64,000 nt of DNA from Sipunculus nudus (Eukaryota; Annelida; Sipuncula; Golfingiida; Sipunculidae). Position 1 is the stretch's first letter; each line of letters begins with the position of its first letter. The position numbers and the translations under genes are program-made. Positions 12,853 through 25,700 of this stretch are shown in pieces. The stretch lies in assembly GCA_026874595.1 (NCBI GenBank), contig CM049306.1, positions 56,913,519 through 56,977,518 on the forward strand, given 5' to 3'. The notes beneath the pieces are model-generated. The model did no database searches. It worked only from the letters and a program-made list of their open reading frames with translations, and had not been told where the DNA came from.

Positions 12853-13347
12853 ATTCTTGTTAAATATGGTTATGAGAGCTTAAAAATTAGATATAAAAGA
12901 TAACAAATATTAGTTTGATCAAAACACTGTTTTGTTTTATTGCTCTGTTTTATTTGTTTTTATTGAAATTTAATATTACCTATTAGTTAATAGTTTTTCA
13001 CTTGAAGATCAGTTTTAAATACCATAGATGACGCCGCATGTTCACCCAGTAGAAAAGTGTCGTATTTTCGGTTAGACCGCGCTGCCACAGCCCCTTTGAA
13101 AAATAATATAGAAATTCTAAGAATTTATGGAAAATTACTACTCTTAGGACCTCATTATGACCTTAGGACCTTATGACCTCCTTACCGATATTATAAAAAC
13201 AAAAACCGGGCATTGCCGAGGATTGACCATATAGAGAGGAGTTGCATGACAACCGTTGAGTGCCATCATCATCAAACATAATATATTTATGCCGCAAAAA
13301 GAAAAATGAACGCACAGAGAAAAGTGACCGCACAGAGAAAAATTTTA

Positions 13348-15098
13348 TAATCCGCCAGGATCCTAATCAAATTTCACAGAAATAGACCACCACCTCCGCC
13401 AGGATCCTATACAAACTACACAGAAAGAGACCACCACCTCCGCCAGGATCCTAAACAAACTACACAGAAAGAGACCACCACCTCCGCCAGGATCCTAATC
13501 AAACTACACAGAAAGAGACCACCACCTCCGCCAGGATCCTAAACAAACTACACAGAAAGAGACCACCACCTCCGTCAGGATCCTAATCAAACTACACAGA
13601 ATGAGACCACCACCTCCGCCAGGATCCTAATCGAATTACACAGAAAGAGACCACCACCTCCGCCAGGATCCTAATGAAATTACACAGAAAGAGACCACCA
13701 CCTCCGCCAGGATCCTAAACAAACTACACAGAAAGAGACCACCACCTCCACCAGGATCCTAATCAAATTACACAGAAAGAGACCACCACCTCCGCCAGGA
13801 TCCTAAACAAACTACACAGAAAGAGACCACCACCTCCTCCAGGATCCTATACAAACTACACAGAAAGAGACCACCACCTCCGCCAGGATCCTTATCAAAC
13901 TACACAGAAAGAGACCACCACCTCCGCCAGGATCCTAATCAAACTAAACAGAAAGAGACCACCACCTCCGCCAGGATCCTAAACAAACTACACAGAAAGA
14001 GACCACCACCTCCGCCAGGATCCTAATCAAACTACACAGAAAGAGACCACCACCTCCGCCAGGATCCTAATTAAACTAAACAGAAAGAGACCACCACCTC
14101 CGCCAGGATCCTAATCAAATTACACAGAAAGAGACCAACACCTCCGCCAGGATCCTAAACAAACTACACAGAAAGAGATCACCACCTCCGCCAGGATCAT
14201 AATGAAATTACACAGAAAGAGACCACCACCTCCGCCAGGATCCTATACAAACTACACAGAAAGAGACCACCACCTCCGCCAGGATCCTAATCAAATTTCA
14301 CAGAAAGAGACCACCACCTCCGCCAGGATCCTAAACAAACTACATAGAAAGAGACCACCACCTCCGCCAGGATCCTAAACAAACTACACAGAAAGAGACC
14401 ACCACCTCCGCAAGGATCCTAATCAAATCACACAGAAAGAGACCACCACCTCCGCCAGGATCCTAATCAAACTACACAGAAAGAGACCACCACCTCCGCC
14501 AGGATCCTAATCAAATTACACAGAAAGAGACCACCACCTCCGCCAGGTTCCTAATCAAATTACACAGAAAGAGACCACCACCTCCGCCAGGATCCTAATC
14601 AAATTACACAGAAAGAGACCACCACCTCCGCCAGGATCCTAATCAAACTACACAGAAAGAGACCACCACCTCCGCCAGGATCCTAATCAAATTACACAGA
14701 AAGAGACCACCACCTCCGCCAGGATCCTAAACAAACTACACAGAAAGAGACCACCACCTCCGCCAGGATCCTAATCAAATTACACAGAAAGAGACCACCA
14801 CCTCCGCCAGGATCCTAATCAAATTACACAGAAAGACACCACATCCTCCGCCAGGATCCTAAACAAACTTCACAAAAAGAGACCACAACCTCCACCAGAA
14901 TCTTAATCAAACTACACAGAAAGAGACCACCACCTCCGCCAGGATCCTAATGAAATTACACAGAAAGAGACCACCACCTCCGCCAGGATCCTAATCAAAC
15001 TACACAGAAAAAGGCCGCAACCTTCGCCACGATCTTAAGCAAACTACACAGAATGAGACCACCACCTCCGCCAGGATCCTAATCAAACTACACAGCAA
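13348..15098. repeat. 44-bp minisatellite array, forward orientation
   Basis: About 40 units of the same 44-bp repeat as inside the palindrome, starting directly at its right edge. The spacing is exactly 44 bp (for example CGCCAGGATCC at 13397 and 13441). Units alternate between ATCAAACTACACAG, ATCAAATTACACAG and AAACAAACTACACAG. It is more homogeneous than the inner array. 44 is not a multiple of three, so no frame crosses it. Confidence 0.95.
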
Positions 15099-15151
15099 AG
15101 CAGGTGTGGTAAACACCGGGCCTGGGTGACACCAGGATACAAAATAATATA

Positions 15152-15335
15152 CATTTAAACCTCGTGTTGTTGAACTTGCTTAAATCGAATACCCCGCTTA
15201 TGTCGAAGTTACCGACACAATATTCCGGACAAATCTAATTAAATTATAACCAAATAAAACCCGCTTGTGTCGAACCTCGGATGTGTCGAAGGTTTCTTAT
15301 GGTCCCTTCGATTTCGACACAACAATGTTTCACTG
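15152..15335. mobile_element. TA-flanked MITE (mariner/pogo-like)
   Basis: Left end CATTTAAACCTCGTGTTGTTGAA and right end, reverse-complemented, CAGTGAAACATTGTTGTGTC, with TA on each side. Imperfect TIRs and no coding. Similar architecture at 42804-42980 and 59227-59386. Confidence 0.5.
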
Positions 15336-15551
15336 TATATGAAAGGAAGCGAGTGCTACAACCCTGTCATGTAGTCCAAAACCAAAATTGAACATTGCAT
15401 ATGTACATACTAAGATTAAGAATAAGATAAGGGAGTATAAAAAAAGGAGGTGATGACCTCCACAAGACAAAAAAAAGAAATGTTTGTAACGGTTCAGCAA
15501 CCCAATATCAAGTCATCTTCAGAACAAAGGCGTCCCCTGTATGACACCGAT

Positions 15552-15962
15552 CAGAGCTCACCATTATTTTTTTAAAGTATTTGCCGAGTAGGGCAAGTGA
15601 CAACTCACTTTTACTTGCCATCCATGAATTTTTACTTGTCCCCAAAATAACCATTAATCATGGCCACAACCACATGCAAAAAATGTGACTAACATGATTT
15701 TTTTGTTAATCATATTTCTCTTTGGCATTTGCATAGATTAAAACATGCATGTTATTAAGGCTAGAGGTATAAAAATATTTGAATTCACTTCTCCTGGAAA
15801 AGAAAGAACTTAAGATTGGTCAAGATTCAAAACTTTGTGTAAAGGTTTATGTTGCACCCATGCACTTGCTCAGTCGGGCACGTGGGAAACCATAGTCGGT
15901 TGGCCTATACCACCATTTTTATTTGCCCCGGGCAAGCGATTTACCGTTAATGTCAAGCCCTG
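15552..15962 (-). mobile_element. hAT-like MITE, copy 1
   Basis: The minus strand starts CAGGGCTTGACATTAACGGT and the whole 411 bp aligns to 47213-47664 in opposite orientation (shared GGTGCAACATAAACCTTTAC and GGCAAGTGACAAC blocks). The terminal CAGGG is typical of hAT elements. No open frame and no clear 8-bp duplication. Confidence 0.65.
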
Positions 15963-17242
15963 CCGATGTATAGTTCTATTTATAATGAAATAAAAGTATG
16001 TAGGATTCTTTTAATTAAAAACATATTCCAATGACGATGATATGATAAGTCTCGTCATATCTTTAAACTTACACATACACAAACAAACACACGATTATTT
16101 TATAGAATAAGTAATTACATCATACAAATTTACATGCATGAATCTGTCTGTTATTAATTAGTAAAACCAGGATGTATATATATTGCGATGGGTACGTTTT
16201 CTCAAACATAAAATAATTAACGACATGAATAATCAAATTCCATTGTATATGATAACGGGATCAGGTCATCGGCAGTTACACGCTAATTAATTCTGTCGTC
16301 TACATGTTATCACAAAGTTGTCTCGGCTGACATGAGCGTCAATACAGGGGAGGGTGGGGGATATACCCCCTCACGTTTCAGCAAGTTGGAATGGTCAATG
16401 TAATTATCCCCACTGCTCCAAAAAATAAAATTTATACATAGGAAATGAAATATACTATTAAGTAGATTAACAGACGTTGGTTCCATTTCTGAGTTTACCA
16501 TGAAATATTATATATCTAAATCTGGTTTAGAATGTTTTAGAAGGAAACATAATACCTTATGTTATATATAGTAAGTACTTGTTTTCATATGTTGATAAAA
16601 AAAAAGGTTGTCTCAACTTTGATTTACCTCCCACTGCTGGTCACCCCCCCCCCCCCCCCCCCATAAGATAAATTGACGCAATTGTCGGTTGAAGTTAATC
16701 AGCAAGAGAGAGTGTGAGTAAGTACTGTAACAAAAGGTTGTAAAAGAATAAATCTGGATATAAACAACGCACAAAAACAACTGCACATATATATATACAA
16801 CATAGGTATATGTACAAACGTGGCCAGCAACTGTTTAACTCCCGTTGTGTAGTACCGTATCTTATCGTAAGCGCGTATGGGATGTATTTACGTTTATGGT
16901 ACAGCTACATGAGAATTATACTCACCGATATAGAGCACTCGCTGCACCTCTTTGCTGTATATGGAGACGGCATCGCCAACGACAACAGAAGATTCACCAA
17001 GAGATACGGCTGGCGACTCTCATTTCGCGCCATGCTGTGCAGCACAGCTTACAGACCACAGCTTGTCTCAGCCGTGGACTGAGGTACACGTTTCAGTGTC
17101 ACACAGAGCTGTTGTCTGTCGCACCGTCTTATCGATAAGGCTGTCCAATCAAAACAACAGTGGCAAGATAAGGAAAAAAGGCTCCGTATAGGCAATCACA
17201 CACCCGGTCACGTGGAACAGGACGGGTGGTTTATTTACATGT

Positions 17243-17295
<53 letters not shown>

Positions 17296-18702
17296 ATGTT
17301 AAATAGTGCAGCGTCCGTCTTCCACCGTCCACCGCCTCTTACTGTCTTCACGACATTTCACAGACATATTGGCCACGTAATGACTTAAGAAAATAAAAGT
17401 TTGGTAAAATCAGCGATGTTGAGCTACTTTCTGTGGACCGGAAGGATCCTTTCCTGTTTATTTCTAGGATAAAGCATATACTTAGGGTTTTAAATATATC
17501 ATATAGTTAACAATATCTTATAGGAAAGGTAATAAATGAATATAAATTCATTCGAATTCATTCGAACTTTATATATCTTCAAGTTTGGTCGATCGCAAAA
17601 TCTGTTAATTTTACATGATGTAATTCTCAGTAACAGTTGCAGCCATAAGCACTAAATGTCAGGAATTTTGATCATGTGACTTTTATATGATTTTATAATG
17701 CTGGTGGTGCCACATGTGTTGATCTTCTTCCTAAGATCTTCAATTAAAATGTGTGGGAAGTGGAATTATTTGATTATGAACTAAGTCAAATTGTTTTAAA
17801 ATGCCATCTTTACGAAAATTTTATCGACAAAAAAAATTATGTATTTTTGGGTTAAACATGTGATAGTTGTAGGAATTGTTTGGAAAATCATATTCGATGA
17901 TTGAAAGAAATTAAACAACCGATGATTGGTTATTAATCGATTAATTTATGTACCTTATTTTTACCGTGAAATTTATTAATAGAATTATACCTAAAATATT
18001 GACCAAGTAATTAAGTCTTAATTGTACGTCACGCTTAAAGGTCAAGATTATGAAAATCGATTATGAAAGAAAACGACCAATCAACGATATAATCGATTAA
18101 TTGGCAAACCACTTATACATTACATAATATTTTGTCTATTAACAAATATATCAAAAGATAACAATTATCAGCATAACACGTTGATCTATGTTCTGTGAGC
18201 TATAATGATCGGTTCAGCTGTTTCCTGAATAAGCCATAAAATATAAACAGTCAAGTTTTCAAAGCATGCTAACTTATTCTGTAGACCAAGCAAAATTAGA
18301 TGAATTAGAATGTATTATTGTAAACATTATGTCTTAAAAACAAGTAGAATTGTGAGTGTATCAACAGAGCTAAACATTGTAAATTCCTTAGAATATAACT
18401 CTGACATCAGTGACACTTGTTCAGAACTCCTTGGTCGCATGTTATCTATGTATAGACAACATTTGACATTAAGGTTTCAAACATGTAAAAGTTAGAGCCC
18501 TACTGGTGATCCCAAGGGGTTTTACACAAAGCCGACGTTCTTGGTCTTTCTCTGCAGTATTCTAGTACAGCGCCAAATTCTCATCAACGCCATCTGGTGG
18601 CAGTATGGACACATATAAACAAAACATGATCTTTTGTCATGTGATCTGCTGTCATGTGACGTTCCCGGCACAGGCACAACTTCAGAGACACAACAGTGGT
18701 TG
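15963..18702. other. GALC: Region upstream of GALC
   Basis: Includes a C19 run (16644-16662) and a (TA)n microsatellite (17243-17292). The patch 16810-17190 is less AT-rich and contains overlapping frames of 80-97 codons in different phases, CCAATCA near 17144 and CACGTG near 17210; I cannot tell whether it is a promoter, a 5' exon or a repeat. No TATA box is evident just before 18703. Confidence 0.35.
17243..17292. repeat. (TA)n microsatellite
   Basis: About 25 uninterrupted TA units. Confidence 0.95.
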
Positions 18703-18843
18703 ATGAAGATGAAGGCGTTTTGGTTGTTTTCTGTGTTTGTCACTTACTTGTGCAGCACGTCGTGTGGCGCGTCATACGATATCGATGATTCTACTGGTGT
18801 GGGCCGAGAATTTTTTGGTATCGGAGGGCTGAGTGGAGGCGGG
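18703..18843 (+). CDS. GALC: GALC exon 1: signal peptide and first barrel strand
   Basis: Codes for residues 1-47. It begins [17 protein letters not shown], a typical secretory signal with a hydrophobic core and a likely cleavage near CGA-S, then [18 protein letters not shown] and the glycine-rich end SGGG. The intron follows the GGG codon at GTAGGC in phase 0, the same place as intron 1 in vertebrate GALC. The frame stays open upstream of 18703 but has no earlier ATG back to 18634. One residue is odd: the family usually has FDGIGA, whereas this exon reads FFGIGG. An almost duplicate segment, with the canonical Asp, is at 22043-22114. Confidence 0.9.
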
Positions 18844-19714
18844 GTAGGCAGATTTTTTCACGATGCATTTCCTGATTTTTTGTTCAAATTTGTTTAAATG
18901 ATATGTTGATACTTGCGAGTGGTAACAAGGTACTCGAGAGCCGTAGGCTGAGCAAAGTGTGAAGGGGGGGGGGGGGGGGGGGGGAGGAGGGGAGAGAAAA
19001 TTCTTTGTCACAACAAAGAAACGAGGGGGCGTAGCCCCCGAAGGGGGAGGGGGGGGGGGGGGTGATGCACGGGGAATCTCCCTCCAACAGTGTGGAAAAT
19101 TTAAAAAAATGCATGCTAAAAGTATAAATTGGCATTTCTGTGAATATTTTTCTTAAAGTAAAAGCTTCTACGCCAAACATAATTGCATGCTTGCTTTTAT
19201 TTACGTAGCTTACCAGTCAAATTGAAACTTTTTTTTTGCATAGTAAGCATGCTCAGATCTCTCCCCCCCCCCCCCCCCTGCCAACTCCGGCGGCTACGGT
19301 ACTGTACTTCCATCTGGGGATCTGGTGTTCAGTATTTTTAACAGCACATTTATCTAAAATCTTTTTTTTTTAATCTGCAATTGATATTTACTTCAGCAAT
19401 ATTACTATAATAATACTGTTTCATATTTTGGTATACACAACTTAATTACACACATTGACTTCAGTCAAGTTTCATTTATGTCTTCATCTCCTATATTTCC
19501 CCAACAGAGTCTATCTCAAAGTCTAGTCAAGCGCAAAGTATAGTTGCTTTCTATAATCCCCGAAGTACATGTTATAAGAGTTTTTCACTGACTAGTTGAT
19601 GTGCATGGGTAACCAGTATGATATATATAAACATATGACATTTGATCATACTGTTCATTGGAACCTTTCATTTATGGACAGTATTGATAGTGCTAGTAAT
19701 AGTACACTATTAAA

Positions 19715-19745
<31 letters not shown>

Positions 19746-22700
19746 AATTTCAGACCCTTAAGTGTCTTCTTTCATGGGGCCACATCAAGGGTCAAAAATG
19801 AGAAGTTTCCAAGTTTTTATAATCCTTCAGTTGACTTGTCCTATGTACAAAAACATTAATTTTGTTGGCGTTATTTTAGTTGCCTTGGTGCTTACACACT
19901 AAATTAAACTGATAATGTGCGGCTCAAATTTGAAAGGATAATTCTTTCAATTACAGACTTTTTATTTGCAGATTCAAAATTAATTTGCATGCTAGAAAGA
20001 ATATTTTCTCTTACATGAAACAGGTTTTGTTGAACGCTATAAAATAAAGAATAAATCAGGTCCTAGTACAACCAGAGATTTTTTATTTGATCAGATGGGA
20101 GGTGATAGAGTGTAGTATCTCAGCGTGGTTGACTGATAGCAGTTATTGATTGACCTCGTCTTTTAGTTTCAAGGTCAGTGATTAACAGATCTATCAATAA
20201 GGTCATGCCCTGAAGGACAATAGGTTGTTGGAGATATTGTCTGCTCATGTAGAACCAATTAATCATAATATCATTTATAATATAAGCTCACATATGAACT
20301 GCTGCCTAACAAAAATTGTTGGAGCCACCTACAGTCCTTTTTGTGTAGTGTCCATCTGTGCATTTGTTTTCAGATTAAAAGAAATTTCTCAGGAGTAGTT
20401 CAATGTATCGGCCTGAAATGGTGCAAGTCCATATATCTTGGATTCCTTTATAAATCTCATACTGAAGATAGGTGGCACCACCTGCAATCATTTTCTCATG
20501 AAGTCCATCTGTTTGCTTTGGTTGAAAATCACTAACAAAACCACCAGGAGTGGTTAAATGTATGGACCTGAAATTTTGCATGTTTATCCATCTTGGGTAA
20601 CTTTCTGATACACAAGACAGGTGACCTGCAATCATGTTGTAATAAAATACATTCATGTTGACACACCTGCCTAAAATTTTGCAGGCAAATTTTCCATTTA
20701 CATAGATCTATAATGGCATTATCTCCTATGCACAATAGATGGCACCACCTGCAATCATTTTTGCATGCTACATACATCTGTGTGTCAATATTTGGAGAAA
20801 ATCACACATATCTCAGGAGTGGATTGATGTATCAGCCTGAAAGTCCAAAGATCTTTAATAATCATAGCTTTATCTTGTACACAAAACTGATGGCACAACA
20901 ATAACTTTTTTTTAATTTCATCAATCCATTCATCTTGCGATACTTTGGCATTTCTGGTGCCACAGACTTGGAAGGCTGTGACATCTGGATAGATACCTGC
21001 CAAAATTTTAGTTGTTTATGATGTTTTTGAAAGAGAAAAGGAGCATTCATCCTGGCAAAGACAGTATATATCAATAGATTTAAGAGTAGAAAAGTATTCC
21101 TTATAATTTATGTCATTATCAGGTTATCTTCCATAGGACTCAATCAGATATTAGAAAAAAACTCATTCTGGTGTGATCAGGGGAGTGTTAATGTCAAGCG
21201 CGGTATACATGCGTTATTACTCATAGTCTGATATCAAGCCACATGATCACGATACTTCCTGTACCAGAAATAGCTGCATAAATACATAAACCGTTTGCAA
21301 TCAATTAACATAGCTTCAGTTCTGCATTTCGTTGATATTCAGGAAATAATTATAAAATTGTGTTATGGTTATCAAAGGAGGAAATGGGGCACGATCTAAA
21401 ACAGTTATGGGATGTAGAATAATAAACGTATAATACAAAAAAAAAAGAAAGCCCAACCTGTGGTTTCACCATTGCAGCCTTTATTTTTATAAAATGTTTC
21501 TACAATATAAAATTGGATATCCCCCTCCCATAGTGTCCTTCCCAATGCTTCCAATATTCTAATATCCTGTATATTGTGTGTTTCATGAGGGTTTCCTTAG
21601 AGTACAACTGATATTAAATTGTTTTAACAGTTTTACAGACAGTAATCCTCAGTGATAAAAGATAAATTATGGTCACATCAAAAAAGTATTCTATGATTCT
21701 ATAGGATTAAGGATCCAGGATTAAGGATCCAGGGGGGTCCAGACTGCAAAAATTATTCTGAAGCCCTTAGAAAAAGGCTTGCAGCAGCTGAAAAAAGGGG
21801 TTGGGGGTCCCCATCCCCAGAACCCCCCCTCTGGATCTGCTTCTCTTCTGCCCGCTCCAACAGAAACCCCTGTATTATATATATTATATATAAAGTTGTA
21901 TGGCTTTTATTTAGTGGTGCTGTTAAGGGTATGTTTAAACTGAAAAGACAAACTAAACATACAATAAATATATTTATCTATTACACATAAAAAATACTGT
22001 TCATGATACCAGTCAGGTGAGTTGTCGCTGGTTTCTTTGCAGGGCCAGTATGTCCTTGATGACACTAATGGTTTGGGACGAACATTTGATGGCATTGGTG
22101 CCTTAGATGCTGGCGTAAGCTTAATATCTAAAATCTCAAGTATCTCTTAACAAAAGTAGAAATCTTTAACTTATTATTGGTCCAGACTTTTTACTCTTAT
22201 TAATAAACAGGTGGATGGGACAGTAATCTAGGGATATGTAATCATACAGACTATGCACTAATATATGGTAACCTTCTTGTTACACATATAGGTTGGTGTA
22301 GTTGCCTGCACATTTAGCTAAAACCCCATGTTTGCATACTAAAACCATTAAACCCAGTATGTGTATACATGAATGTAGCTAAAATCCATGTCCACAGAAT
22401 ATGTCAAAACTGTGTCTGACATGGTCAAGTTTTCTAGTCAACATACCCCTTGAGAAGGAGAAATTACAAGGATTTTATAAGGAAATTTAACAACAATGTT
22501 TCCATGAATTTCTTTTTCTTTTGTAGTAATACCCACTCTTTATAAATTAGTCCTAAAGTGCACATGCAAGAACACATAGGATTTTTACATTTTAGCCTCA
22601 TTGACGCATACAGTAAAAGCCTGCTTAATGACCATGTTGCTATGGCAACCAATGTCTGACTTGACTGTCTGACCTGGTTGAATAATCAGCTTTTGGTTTT

Positions 22701-25700
22701 ACCATGTATACATGGGGCCTGTATGGCTGAGTGGTAAAACGCTCAGCCCTCTCCACTGGTATCCTGGGTTTGATACCCAGTGTGACCATGAGAGTGGGTT
22801 GTAGTTGCCTGTCCAAGGTTGGTGGGTTTCTCCGGGTCCTCCAGTTTCCTCCACCCTTACTGACTACTGAGCCCCAACATTTGAGCCATGGAGAGTGCCT
22901 CGTATTAGTTATTATAACTAGTGATACAATCCAGGAAAATAAATAAAGTTTATAAAGTTTATTTATTTAAACTTGTACGTTTGAGCACACAGTTGGATAA
23001 AGTTTACTGTCAGGTTTAGTTACTATGGTTACACTGTAGACTGGTATGGGTGAATCTTTATTTCATAGATAATCATGGGTTACGTGTAACTGATTAGTTA
23101 ATGGTAATTTTACACAAAATGTTCAGACAATTACTCCAAAACAGTGCACCAGTCTGTTATGTCATTTAGGCCAGGCACCAGTTGACATGCAGTGGCTGGT
23201 TTCATGTTTACAAGGTTACACTTTTGTGATTTCCAATTTAAAGTGTTTCTTGACTTCCGTTTTTGTAGTCTCCCCATATTAAAGACCCACACAAAGTGAA
23301 CCATTATTGTATGAAATAATTTCATCGAATAATACTTACACAAAATCTTACTAATGTTCTTACTAATATTCTTACTAATATCACAAATTTGAAACCCTCT
23401 CAAACAAAAAGGCAACTACAGTGTTCAGGTACAGTATTTATGACAGTATTTATGACAGTATATGTTACCACTCCTAAGAAATGCTTAATTTTTTTCTACT
23501 ATATACTAGCTATTTTACATTGGCGATATAAGAATGATCAAACATAAAATACCTATTTCATTTGCTAGATAATTGCGTAGAGATCAATACAGCATTCAAC
23601 GGAATGCACTACAACTAAAGCAATATATACTCTTTCTCAGGTACTGGATAGCCCCACTCTCATTTGGGCCATGGGTGATAAAGTCAATTTGGACAGGCCA
23701 TGCTCTCATTGCCATTTAATAATCAAACATGATTTTACAACCAGTTCTTTGACTAGTATATCAACACATTCCTCTGCCTATACAGCCAGTATATTCAAAT
23801 TATTGCTAATGTCATAATTTGTGTGTTTGGTTTATTTATCACAACAAAGTGAATGTCAGTGCCTATGACATGCATTGTTTCAGTTTGTTCATAATGAATT
23901 ACACCCGAATGTTGGATAATGACCAGCATGTTTTCTCTGACAACTGTGTGCAGGTTCTGTCTCACAGTCTGATTCAGCTGCTGATATCATATGTTAATTG
24001 ATATTCTGACTCATCTTGTACAACTGTTTCTGAGGTACAAATAGGCAAATGTGCATCTGTTAGTTAACTTAGTTTTCCCTTGTGTCACATGATCATGTGT
24101 CCATTTGTTATAGTTACCTATCAGATAGGTTGGTATTTAGTTTGTGTGGTACTTTATTTTAATCTATATTATAAGTGATAGTGGTGTCACTCCAACTTTG
24201 TCATGGAACTCCTCAATGGCAACACCTCAGATATGCATGTTTTTGGTCTTGATCTGTTGGAACTGATGCCAACTGGGTTCAAATGGGTGTCATTTTCCTT
24301 ATTTCTTCATAAATCAAGAGATATTTCAAATTTTTTTATAAGGGGCTATAACAGCATCCTCTGTAGGCAACTATGGTTGTATATCAAGACAGAAAGCATT
24401 TACTCTGAATCAAGGCCTGATGCCCTCAACTTCCAACTGATATTTGATAAGGCTAGCAGTGTAAGAAATGAACAAAGAGTCAAGGTGGTTATTTTATTTT
24501 TTTCAATAAATCCCAAGAAATTTGTTTTTAAATTGTTTTTTCCAGTGCCATTAATGTTTTTAACAACTGTGTACCCTGTTGGTGAACTTGTTGCATTTGG
24601 AATGAAACTAAAGTGGGGTTCACATGAAAAATAATGAATGGGAGATAAGTAGAAATAATTAAGGTAATAAAACATCATTAAATAAACAAAGGCATTGTTA
24701 TCAAATTCAGGTCTCTCTGTTAACATCTGTTTTATGTTTGACCTGATTATTTGTGGGGTAAAAGTTTAAATGTCAAGGACTGGAGATGAGATGTGCACAG
24801 CATGTGCTGGTATATATCATTATATTACAATTAGAAAATTGTATTATCTATTGATCCGGTATTAGCTGATGATTGCTCATTGTTAAATGAATATGTGCTG
24901 TGAAAAGTAACTCTTCTAGTATAGTACTTCAGTGTAGAATTTGTACATGTATCTAATCAATAGTGGATCTAAGTATATAGATAATCCATTCATCCTCATA
25001 AATCCTCCTGTCTGAGTTTTTTTTTATCATAAATCCATCTCGATATAATTGAAAGAAAACCACAGGGTTTTGTGCACATGAGCAATAAGTCTTTGTTGCC
25101 ACCCTTGTTTTAGTAATCTAATCATGTTGTGTGTTCTTCATACATCAGAAAGTACACACTTCCCAGTGGTTTCACATTTCCATCTCTGAGTTGAATATCT
25201 AGAACATTATGTCAGAAGATCCACAGCCTCACACATGTCCGCGTTTTCAGTGATTTATGATACTGGTAATATAAAAAGCAAGATAAATGCTGCCTTTCAC
25301 TCAAAAGTGAAAGAGCACCAGATATCCTCAAATAAAAATATATACTTAATTTCCACCAAAATAACATATAAATGAGCAACGCATATTGACCATCAGCATT
25401 TTTCTGTGGCTTGTTCAGGTCAGCCTAATGCCAATGAAGCAGCAGTATCATGCATATTATCCAATAAGCCCCAGCTTTGTTAATAAACAGTGTTGCAATA
25501 CATTTAAAAGATGAGGGACGGTGTTAGCATTACTTCATTCGCAGTTTTGGGATTATTTAATATTTCATCAAGGGACATGCATGATATTGCTGCCAGAGGG
25601 TTTAGCACAACTCTGGTGTAAAATTTACCGTTAGTGGGACTGGGATAATTGACCATTAAGTGGGGAAAAGCCTTCAGGCCTGATTTCCCGGCTGGAAGAA

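Larger units (their letters stand above)
10271..13342. repeat. 3.1-kb inverted repeat (palindrome) with a minisatellite centre
   Basis: The sequence from 10271 to about 11150 reappears reverse-complemented from about 12400 to 13342. A 78-codon frame at 10760-10996 (+) is mirrored at 12616-12852 (-) with only two residue changes (LL to FL, QH to LH), and the coordinates are symmetric about 11806. The centre is a 44-bp minisatellite that itself changes orientation near 11743. Outer ends carry short tandem copies of CTCTGTGCGGTCA. It could be a foldback-type element or an inverted duplication; no transposase is seen. Confidence 0.9.

Noticed and set aside
18634-18702. Longer GALC N-terminus starting at 18634
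   Set aside because: That codon is TTG, not ATG; the 23 extra residues would put the signal peptide inside the protein.
22714-22790. A tRNA gene
   Set aside because: Both promoter boxes are present but the arms do not pair properly and SINE body sequence follows, so it is a SINE head.
24203-24634. 143-codon open frame in intron 1
   Set aside because: No recognisable domain, no splice context, composition like the surrounding intron.
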